Positions 1-6,743 of a stretch of DNA of 7,560 nucleotides are shown in pieces. Within the stretch, counting starts at the first letter, position 1, and every line of letters begins with the position of its first letter. The stretch covers positions 1-7,560 of the forward strand of contig PWUG01000126.1 of the NCBI GenBank assembly GCA_003562605.1, read 5' to 3'. This DNA comes from Syntrophomonadaceae bacterium (GTDB lineage Bacteria; Bacillota_D; Dethiobacteria; DTU022). A model generated the notes under the pieces. That model was not told the DNA's origin and made no database searches. It saw only the letters and a list, made by a program, of their open reading frames with translations. The position numbers were made by a program, and so were the translations under genes.

Positions 1-144
1 CTTGAAATTTATGTTGATGCCGAAAAAATCATCCTCAAGAAATATGAACCAGCCTGCCTTTTTTGCGGCAATGCCGATAATGTGAAACATCTCGGCAATC
101 GCATTGTATGCCGGGAATGCATTGACAAACTGGCAAAGGATTAA
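1..144 (+). CDS. abrB: AbrB-family transition-state regulator, C-terminal part (5' end outside window)
   Basis: The window opens inside this frame and shows its last 47 codons, ending in TAA at 142-144. The first residues (LEIYVDAEKIILKKYEP) are nearly identical to the end of the swapped-hairpin DNA-binding domain of Bacillus AbrB, which dimerises and represses many stationary-phase genes. After that the protein departs from Bacillus AbrB and carries a compact Cys4 tail: CxxC at residues 19-22 and CxxC at 37-40 of the visible part, in the style of a small zinc ribbon. This tail is typical of clostridial AbrB-like proteins; metal binding is inferred. The gene converges on the ricT-holB-tmk operon, and in B. 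subtilis abrB likewise lies near yaaT in opposite orientation, which supports the assignment. The DNA-recognition N-terminus cannot be seen, so a close paralogue is possible. Confidence 0.87.
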   Translation, partial: LEIYVDAEKIILKKYEPACLFCGNADNVKHLGNRIVCRECIDKLAKD

Positions 145-169
145 AAAAACTATTAGTAACTATGAAGAC

Positions 170-197
170 CGGGGGCACGGTTTTTTCCGTGCCCCCG
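170..197. terminator. Perfect hairpin between convergent abrB and ricT
   Basis: Eleven-base arms at 170-180 and 187-197 are exact reverse complements (CGGGGGCACGG and its complement) around a TTTTTT loop at 181-186. It occupies the 56-bp gap between the abrB stop and the ricT stop and lies 3 bp beyond the latter. The stem is very strong, so it probably ends or protects both transcripts. It is atypical as an intrinsic terminator because the T run is in the loop. On the plus strand only TTGTCATGG follows, and on the minus strand the next T run is the complement of A145-A149 and its neighbours, about 20 nt past the stem. Confidence 0.6.
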
Positions 198-200
198 TTG

Positions 201-1001
201 TCATGGCAGATCAACTTCCTCCAATGGATATTCCTTTACATAAGCCGATTCCTGCAGTTTAACCGTTACAGTCTTCTTTTTCCGGTTAATTTCTTTAACC
301 TGGCCATCCCCATCAGGAGTGACCACCGCGTCACCAGGTCCGGGCATCTCTTCACGGTTATTTTCATAAGCGCTGGCTTCGTAACGCAGGCAGCACATCA
401 AACGACCGCAAACCCCGGATATTTTTGTCGGGTTGAGTGAAAGGTTCTGCCCCTTGGCCATGCGAATGGAAACCGGCTCAAATTCCTCCAAGAAGGTAGA
501 GCAGCAGAAGGCCCTCCCACAGGGCCCGATACCACCTTTAAGCTTGGCTTCATCACGCACCCCAATCTGGCGCAGCTCAATGCGGGTCTTAAAAATTGCA
601 GCAAGGTCTTTCACCAGTTCACGGAAATCAACTCTTTCTTCCGAAGTGAAATAAAAGATAATCTTGTTGCGGTCAAAATTATATTCGACACTGACGAGCT
701 TCATATCAAGACCGTGCTCTTTGATCTTCTGCTGGCACCTGGTAAAAGCTGCAGCTTCTTTATTTTTGTTTTCTTCTACCCGGCAGCAATCTTCTTCAGT
801 CGCAACGCGAATAACCTTTTTCAGGGGGAGAACCAGATTCCCCTCCGGGACATCTTTGTCGGGAGTAACAACCATCCCTATTTCCTGGCCCCGTGCAGTT
901 TCAACAATTACCTGCATCCCTAATTCTATATTATCTAAAGCCGGTTCAAAGTAGTAGGTCTTTCCGGCCTGTCTGAAACGAATTCCGATAACCATGGGCA
1001 T
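201..1001 (-). CDS. ricT: RicT (YaaT/PSP1 family), Fe-S subunit of the RicAFT complex
   Basis: This 266-residue protein is close to the roughly 275 residues of B. subtilis YaaT. It has the PSP1 C-terminal domain (about residues 60-215) and both signature cysteine clusters, CGRAFCC at 161-167 and CGRLMCC at 198-204, with extra cysteines at 72, 73 and 89. In B. subtilis RicT joins RicA (YmcA) and RicF (YlbF) in a complex that binds [4Fe-4S] clusters and steers RNase Y processing of mRNAs, affecting sporulation, biofilm formation and competence. RicA and RicF are not in this window. The ATG at 999-1001 is chosen because AAAGGAGG (1010-1017) lies 8 nt upstream; the ATG two codons later is too far from it. 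The gene is last in the tmk-holB-ricT operon. Its ribosome binding site and first 22 codons lie inside the end of holB, so translation is probably coupled. Confidence 0.95.
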   Translation of the reverse strand: MPMVIGIRFRQAGKTYYFEPALDNIELGMQVIVETARGQEIGMVVTPDKDVPEGNLVLPLKKVIRVATEEDCCRVEENKNKEAAAFTRCQQKIKEHGLDMKLVSVEYNFDRNKIIFYFTSEERVDFRELVKDLAAIFKTRIELRQIGVRDEAKLKGGIGPCGRAFCCSTFLEEFEPVSIRMAKGQNLSLNPTKISGVCGRLMCCLRYEASAYENNREEMPGPGDAVVTPDGDGQVKEINRKKKTVTVKLQESAYVKEYPLEEVDLP

Positions 1002-1978
1002 TGTGACAGCCTCCTTTGCAGCAATATAAGCATCTTCTCCAATATTAAACGACGATTGACATTCGTTGTCAACATTTCATAAATAGTTGAATTAATTAAC
1101 ATAACAGCTTCTTCCAGCCCGGCAGGAGATACGCTTTCTATCCATGTAGACGCCTCTTTGGGGGATAACGAGTCTTCTCCCATATGACACAGGTTTTGGA
1201 CCAGTCCATCGCGGTAGAAGAAGCAGACCAGTTCAAGAAAGTGAATCAGATCTTCTCTTTCTGACAGTGAAAGCGCCCAAGACAAAAGCTGATGTGCCGA
1301 ATCACGACCTGACGCAAGGTTATAGGCAAGTGTTTTGGCTTCCTCAAAACGTCCTTCAAAGGACTCGTCTTCGGCCAGTTGATAAGCATAACCTGGAAGC
1401 CCACCGGTTATTCGGGCCAGCAAGTTTGCTTTTTCCGCAGATATGTTTTTATTGATCCCAAGCAGCTCTATTATTTCAGCACGACTCAGAGGTTTTAATC
1501 TAAAACGCTGGCACCTTGACAGTATTGTATCAAACAATAAGCGTGGCTGCTCTGCCAGCAAAATAAAATACATTTCTGCCGGGGGTTCTTCCAGGATTTT
1601 TAGCAAAGAAGAAGAAGCTTCGGCCGTCATCATTTCAGCATAATCGATCAGGCATACTTTTCTGCTGCCATGCAGATAAAAACTCTCACGAATAGAGCGG
1701 ATCTGGTCTATCTTGATTCTGCGTCCATCAGGCTCTACAATGAAATAATCAGGATGATTTCCATTTAGAAAACTGCGGCAGGATGAACAATGCATGCAGG
1801 GTTCTGATCCGTTGCGGTTGGAGCAAAGAATAGATTGGCTTAAAGCTTTTCCCCAGCTTTTTTTACCGCTGCCGGAAGGTCCCGTTAATAAAATGGCATG
1901 GTTTAATTTATCTCCAACCAAGGCCCGGTCCAGGAGATAACGCAGTTCTTGTTGTCCTGTCAGGTTGCTAAAACTCAT
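935..1978 (-). CDS. holB: DNA polymerase III delta' subunit (clamp loader)
   Basis: The 347-residue product is an AAA+ clamp-loader subunit that works with DnaX and HolA to load the beta clamp on primed DNA. The sequence shows a P-loop GPSGSGKK at 33-40, a four-cysteine zinc module (Cys52, 61, 64, 67), the Walker B region around LIDYAEMM (110-117) with a degenerate acidic motif, and the sensor-1 SRC motif at 154-156, whose arginine is the finger conserved in delta' and DnaX. The helical collar follows. The frame stays open upstream to 2071, but the ATG at 1978 is preferred because the GQQELRYLL start matches the family and GAGGGG precedes it. That ATG overlaps the tmk stop by 11 bp, in the pattern of coupled genes. 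The 3' end is odd: the reading frame runs 67 bp into ricT, adding about 21 residues (from CPWLSEF) that do not look like family sequence. Confidence 0.94.
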   Translation of the reverse strand: MSFSNLTGQQELRYLLDRALVGDKLNHAILLTGPSGSGKKSWGKALSQSILCSNRNGSEPCMHCSSCRSFLNGNHPDYFIVEPDGRRIKIDQIRSIRESFYLHGSRKVCLIDYAEMMTAEASSSLLKILEEPPAEMYFILLAEQPRLLFDTILSRCQRFRLKPLSRAEIIELLGINKNISAEKANLLARITGGLPGYAYQLAEDESFEGRFEEAKTLAYNLASGRDSAHQLLSWALSLSEREDLIHFLELVCFFYRDGLVQNLCHMGEDSLSPKEASTWIESVSPAGLEEAVMLINSTIYEMLTTNVNRRLILEKMLILLQRRLSQCPWLSEFVSDRPERPTTLNRL

Positions 1979-2621
1979 TTGTGCCCCTCGCTGAAGTATG
2001 CCCGGCGATAAGCTCCTGTACCAAATTCCAGATAATCCGGCCCTGCGACTCCATATCATCCGAAGCATCAACTATCTTTACTCTCTGCTCTTCTTCATTG
2101 GCAATTTCAATGTAACCACCTCGAACCCGCTGGTGGTACCAAAAATCTTTACTTTCCATACGATCAGCCGTTGCCCCCCGCCTGCCGGCTGCTTCTTCAA
2201 CCGAAAGATCGAGCAAAATCGTCAGATCCGGTGAAATGCCGCCGGTTGCCTGACGGTTTAAATAGCGGATTAAGCTTAAATTCGCTCCGCCCCCGTAACC
2301 CTGGTATGCTAAAGTGGAGTCTGTAAAACGATCGCATAAAACGATCTTACCGGCCAGAAGAGCCGGCAGGATAACCTGTTCGGTCAGCTCTGAACGTGCC
2401 GCCATGTAAAGAAACAGTTCCGCCTGCAGGGAAGGTGAGTAATTGTTATCAAGCAAGACCTGCCTGATGTTTTCACCAACAGCAGTACCACCGGGTTCCC
2501 GAACAGTAATATACGAAATTCCGCTGTCATGAAGCCTTTTCTCCAGTATTCCGATCTGCGTTGATTTGCCGCAGCCGTCAATGCCTTCTAATGTAAGGAG
2601 CAGACCGCGCGTAATGAGCAC
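1968..2621 (-). CDS. tmk: Thymidylate kinase (dTMP kinase)
   Basis: This enzyme phosphorylates dTMP to dTDP with ATP, an essential step in dTTP supply. From the GTG at 2619-2621 it is 217 residues, about the usual length. It has the P-loop GIDGCGKST at 13-21, the REPGGT motif at 41-46 for the phosphate and nucleotide, the DRF motif at 97-99, the YQG segment at 106-108 that contacts the thymine, and an arginine-rich lid around 147-154. The start is uncertain. The frame stays open to a TTG at 2639, and neither start has a Shine-Dalgarno sequence at normal spacing. GTG is preferred because MLITRGLLLTLEGIDG matches typical Tmk N-termini more closely. The gene lies just downstream of the guaB terminator and heads the holB-ricT operon, overlapping holB by 11 bp. 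The B. subtilis genes darA and yaaR, normally between tmk and holB, are missing. Confidence 0.94.
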   Translation of the reverse strand: MLITRGLLLTLEGIDGCGKSTQIGILEKRLHDSGISYITVREPGGTAVGENIRQVLLDNNYSPSLQAELFLYMAARSELTEQVILPALLAGKIVLCDRFTDSTLAYQGYGGGANLSLIRYLNRQATGGISPDLTILLDLSVEEAAGRRGATADRMESKDFWYHQRVRGGYIEIANEEEQRVKIVDASDDMESQGRIIWNLVQELIAGHTSARGTNEF

Positions 2622-2628
2622 CCCACTT

Positions 2629-2661
2629 ATAATATGCAATTAATTAGTTTTAGATAGTCAA
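2629..2661 (-). promoter_or_regulatory. Possible promoter for tmk-holB-ricT
   Basis: On the minus strand TTGACT (2656-2661) is followed 21 bp later by TATTAT (2629-2634), each a 5/6 match to the SigA boxes. The spacer is longer than the usual 16-18 bp, so this is weak on its own. It is listed because the operon begins just after the guaB terminator and needs a promoter, and because TATTAT would place the first transcribed base at or beside the GTG of tmk. CATATT with a 19-bp spacer is an alternative -10 box. Confidence 0.3.
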
Positions 2662-2692
2662 AAATACCGCAGACAATGCCGGCCTGCGGTAT
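2660..2692 (-). terminator. guaB: Intrinsic terminator of guaB
   Basis: Read on the minus strand, ATACCGCAG (2684-2692) pairs perfectly with CTGCGGTAT (2664-2672) across an 11-nt loop and is followed by TTTT and then GAC. It begins 22 bp after the guaB stop codon. The GC-rich 9-bp stem with a trailing T run has the classic form of a Rho-independent terminator, and it separates guaB from tmk. The T run also overlaps the candidate -35 box for tmk. Confidence 0.8.
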
Positions 2693-2713
2693 CCGGATCA
2701 ATCAATTTCTTCT

Positions 2714-4348
<1,635 letters not shown>

Positions 4349-5122
4349 TTGCCTTATCTGGAACTAAACGGAAAGCGCTTTTTCTACGCCGGCGACATAG
4401 ATCGGGAAGGGTTACCGGTTTTATTCTGCCATGGATCCGGCGGGCGGCATCAGCACTGGCTATTCCAAATGAAAGGATTGAAGGATATAGTAAACCCTAT
4501 TGCTGTTGACCTGCCCGGCCACGGACGCTCGGAAGGCTCTCCGGAAAACGAAATAAAAGCTTATCGAAAGTGGCTTAACAGTTTTATCAAAGCTGCCGGG
4601 ATTGGCCCATTTATCGCTGTCGGGCATTCCATGGGAGGAGCAATAGCTCTCGATTACACCCTGCATTATCCTGACGAAATCCTCGGAGTAATACTGGTCG
4701 GCAGCGGGGGCAGGCTGCGTGTACTCCCCGATTTTCTGGAAACTCTGCGCAAAGGGACTGTTCCCAAAACTTTTTTTGAGTTCCTATACGGCCCTGAGGC
4801 ATCAACAGAGCTTCTGGAAAAAGGACGGGGAGAAATCGAGTCAACGGACGCCTCTGTCTATTATGCTGATTTATGCGCCTGCGATAGATTCGACGTGATG
4901 GAAGATCTTCCCCGTATAAAGCAACCGATCCTGATTATCTGCGGCAGCGAAGATCTCCTAACACCGGTTAAATACAGCCACTACCTGAAAGAAAAACTGC
5001 CCAGGGGGCAGGTTGAAGTTATTGGCGGAGCGGGACACATGGTCATGCTTGAAAAACCGGAATCAGTTAACCGGGCAATCGAGCGCTTTATCGAACAACT
5101 CGACATTGAAGGTAACGGCTGA
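4349..5122 (+). CDS. Alpha/beta-fold hydrolase, substrate unknown
   Basis: From the TTG at 4349-4351 this is a 257-residue single-domain alpha/beta hydrolase. It has the oxyanion-hole HGSGG motif (28-32), DLPGHGRS (54-61), the nucleophile elbow GHSMGG with Ser94, the acid in GSEDLLTP (Asp202) and the base in GAGHMVMLEKP (His230), so a complete Ser-Asp-His triad. There is no signal peptide or membrane span, so it should be cytosolic. Earlier in-frame starts exist (GTG 4235, ATG 4271). TTG is preferred because GGGAGG (4334-4339) sits 9 nt upstream, MPYLELNGKRFFY is a canonical family N-terminus, the stretch before it has AT-rich codons unlike the rest, and the GTG lies in the -35 region of the guaB promoter. 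Esterase, lipase, C-C hydrolase or haloperoxidase-like activity cannot be separated by sequence alone. It is followed on the same strand by a DUF3786 gene. Confidence 0.88.
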   Translation: MPYLELNGKRFFYAGDIDREGLPVLFCHGSGGRHQHWLFQMKGLKDIVNPIAVDLPGHGRSEGSPENEIKAYRKWLNSFIKAAGIGPFIAVGHSMGGAIALDYTLHYPDEILGVILVGSGGRLRVLPDFLETLRKGTVPKTFFEFLYGPEASTELLEKGRGEIESTDASVYYADLCACDRFDVMEDLPRIKQPILIICGSEDLLTPVKYSHYLKEKLPRGQVEVIGGAGHMVMLEKPESVNRAIERFIEQLDIEGNG

Positions 5123-5169
5123 AGCTGTAACTACTAATAAACCTGGCTATGCCCTTAGGAGGTCAATAA

Positions 5170-5790
5170 ATGGATAAGAAGCGCAGTTACTTTAACCTTG
5201 AAGAGACCCTGAAACAGGCTTCGGAGAATTTTTCCGCCCTGGACCCTCATGAAATTGCTGAAAAAGCAGGAGCCAAATTCAATAAAATTGACCAATCCCT
5301 GGCCGTCCCCTTTATTAACCAGGACTACCTGGTGTATCACCCAGACGGCAAGGTCAATACTGAAAAGGGCGAAACAGCCTCAATTTACCTGGCAATCATA
5401 ATTCTTCACTACCTGGTAACCGCAAAAGGCACTCCTTTGACGGGTCAATGGATCGCCTACCGGCACCTGCCCGGAGGCGATATCTATATCGATCCTTTTC
5501 AGAAACGGGCGGTAACCCCGTTCTTAAAAACTTTTGGTAATCGTCCCGAAGAATTCCAAAAAGCAGCCGAAGCCCTGGGTGGCTACCGTCTTGATCTAAG
5601 CGGTATCAGCATGGTTGTTCCGGTACTGCCCCGGGTCCCGATCTGTTTTACAATCTGGCCGGGAGATGAAGAAATGCCCGCATCCGCAAACATCTTATTC
5701 GACCAGGTAGCTGCTTCTTACCTGCCGACAGAAGATTACGCCCACCTGCCGGCAATTGTCAATGGAGCAATGAAGGAAAAAATCAAATAA
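5170..5790 (+). CDS. DUF3786 domain protein of unknown function
   Basis: This 206-residue soluble protein resembles DUF3786 proteins of anaerobic bacteria, as I recall the family. The recognisable segments are an N-terminal region of about 65 residues, the helix IYLAIIILHYLVTAKGTPLTG (about 72-92) with the following W.AYRHLPGGDIYIDPF (94-110), the VPVLPRVP stretch (150-157) and the FTIWPGDEEMPASANILFD block (160-178), then YLPTED (184-189). The WPGDEE and LPGG blocks are the most conserved-looking parts. No catalytic triad, metal site or P-loop is evident, and no function is established. The ATG has a strong AGGAGG (5157-5162) 7 nt upstream. It follows the hydrolase by 47 bp with no terminator between, so the two are probably co-transcribed. 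Its stop overlaps the recR stop on the other strand by 8 bp. Confidence 0.8.
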   Translation: MDKKRSYFNLEETLKQASENFSALDPHEIAEKAGAKFNKIDQSLAVPFINQDYLVYHPDGKVNTEKGETASIYLAIIILHYLVTAKGTPLTGQWIAYRHLPGGDIYIDPFQKRAVTPFLKTFGNRPEEFQKAAEALGGYRLDLSGISMVVPVLPRVPICFTIWPGDEEMPASANILFDQVAASYLPTEDYAHLPAIVNGAMKEKIK

Positions 5791-5816
5791 TTTCCCGGCG
5801 CCCGTCGAGGGCCCGG
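5777..5816 (-). terminator. recR: Terminator-like hairpin inside the recR 3' end
   Basis: On the minus strand CCGGGCCC (5809-5816) pairs with GGGC-G-CCGG (5795-5803), giving eight GC pairs with one bulged base (5799) and a 5-nt loop (5804-5808). Four nucleotides later a T-rich stretch begins and ends in six T's (5777-5782). The stem is made of the codons for the conserved SRALDGRRE end of RecR. Form and direction suit termination of the dnaX-ybaB-recR transcript. The gap before the T run makes it imperfect. Confidence 0.45.
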
Positions 5817-6382
5817 CTCAGGGTCAGGTCGTCAGCATATTCAATATCACCGCCGACCGGCAGTCCAAAAGCAATCCTTGTAACCCTGATCGAAAGAGGC
5901 GCTAAAAGCCTGGCCAGGTAACCTGCAGTGGCATCCCCCTCGACATTGGGATTAGTAGCGATAATAACCTCGGCGAATCCTATGTCTTCAATCCGCTTAA
6001 CCAGCCGATCCAGCTTTAATTCTTCAGGGCCGATCCCGTCGAGAGGGGAGAGCGCGCCGTGCAGGACATGATAAAGACCGCGGTACTGACCTGTTCTCTC
6101 AAGCACCAGGACATCCCGTGGCTCCTGTACGACGCATAACAAGCTCTGATCGCGCCTTGAGTCACTACAATACGAACATTGTTCCACTTCAGCCAGGGTT
6201 CCGCAATCCGGGCAGAAAGTAAGCTTATCTTTTGCCTCTACCATGGCCCTGGCAATGGCAACAACTTCTTCACGCGAGCAACCCAGCAAGTAGAAAGCTA
6301 GTCTCTGGGCAGATTTCTGTCCAATCCCCGGAAAGCGACACAAGACCTCAACCAGTTTTTTCAGCGATACAGGGTAAACCAT
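5783..6382 (-). CDS. recR: Recombination mediator protein RecR
   Basis: RecR, with RecO and RecF, loads RecA on SSB-coated DNA at gaps and stalled forks; it forms a ring-shaped tetramer clamp. The 199-residue length is standard. In order there is a helix-hairpin-helix (about 8-30, RFPGIGQKSAQRLAF), a zinc finger with Cys57, 60, 69 and 72, a Toprim domain (about 80-165, with Glu87 in QEPRD and NPNVEGDATAGY at 144-155), and the conserved C-terminal GLPVGGDIEYADDLTLSRAL (173-192). The ATG at 6380-6382 fits the family. Its likely Shine-Dalgarno GAGGAGG (6397-6403) is unusually far, at 14 nt, but no other in-frame start lies between. It is third in dnaX-ybaB-recR, 27 bp after ybaB. The genes that follow recR in B. 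subtilis (yaaL, bofA) are replaced here by a convergent DUF3786 gene. Confidence 0.97.
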   Translation of the reverse strand: MVYPVSLKKLVEVLCRFPGIGQKSAQRLAFYLLGCSREEVVAIARAMVEAKDKLTFCPDCGTLAEVEQCSYCSDSRRDQSLLCVVQEPRDVLVLERTGQYRGLYHVLHGALSPLDGIGPEELKLDRLVKRIEDIGFAEVIIATNPNVEGDATAGYLARLLAPLSIRVTRIAFGLPVGGDIEYADDLTLSRALDGRREII

Positions 6383-6409
6383 GGTTTTTTCTGCCGCCTC
6401 CTCTATAGG

Positions 6410-6730
6410 CTAAAACATTCCCGGGGGTAGATTCATGCCGCCGGTAAGTTTTTGCATTTCTGAAGAGACCATTTCATCTACCCGGTTAAAAGCTTCGTTT
6501 ACTGCGGCTATAATCATATCCTCCAACATTTCACGGTTATCCTCGGTCATTGCCTCGGGGTCAATTTGCAGCGAAACCAGTTCTTTCTGACCATTGGCTA
6601 CAACCCTCACGGCTCCGCCACCGCTGGAACTTTCAACAGTTTTTTCCCCAAGCTCCTTCTGCAGGCGGCTCATTTCAGCCTGGGCCTTCTGCAGCTGTTT
6701 CATCATTTTGGCCATTCCTCCGTTAGGCAT
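6410..6730 (-). CDS. ybaB: YbaB/EbfC nucleoid-associated protein
   Basis: A 106-residue DNA-binding protein of the YbaB/EbfC family (YaaK in B. subtilis), which forms dimers with tweezer-like helices and is nearly always encoded between dnaX and recR. Typical features are the MAKMMKQLQKAQAEMSRLQ amphipathic helix (6-24), a glycine-rich turn SSSGGGAV (34-41) followed by a beta sheet (about 40-57), a second helical region (63-96) and the methionine/glycine/proline tail GGMNLPPGMF. The frame is open to a TTG at 6757, but the ATG at 6728-6730 is taken because AAAGGAGA lies 6 nt upstream and the product then has the usual length. That ribosome binding site begins at the dnaX stop codon, so coupling with dnaX translation is likely; the intergenic gap is only 13 bp. 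Confidence 0.95.
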   Translation of the reverse strand: MPNGGMAKMMKQLQKAQAEMSRLQKELGEKTVESSSGGGAVRVVANGQKELVSLQIDPEAMTEDNREMLEDMIIAAVNEAFNRVDEMVSSEMQKLTGGMNLPPGMF

Positions 6731-6743
6731 AAGAAATCTCCTT

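Noticed and set aside
1979..2071. Longer HolB beginning about 31 residues upstream at 2071
   Set aside because: The extra residues lie in a second frame of tmk, do not resemble HolB N-termini, and the ATG at 1978 has a ribosome binding site and a normal start sequence.
6383..6403. A different start for recR because its ribosome binding site is 14 nt away
   Set aside because: No in-frame start codon lies between the GAGGAGG and the ATG, and the ATG gives the usual RecR N-terminus.
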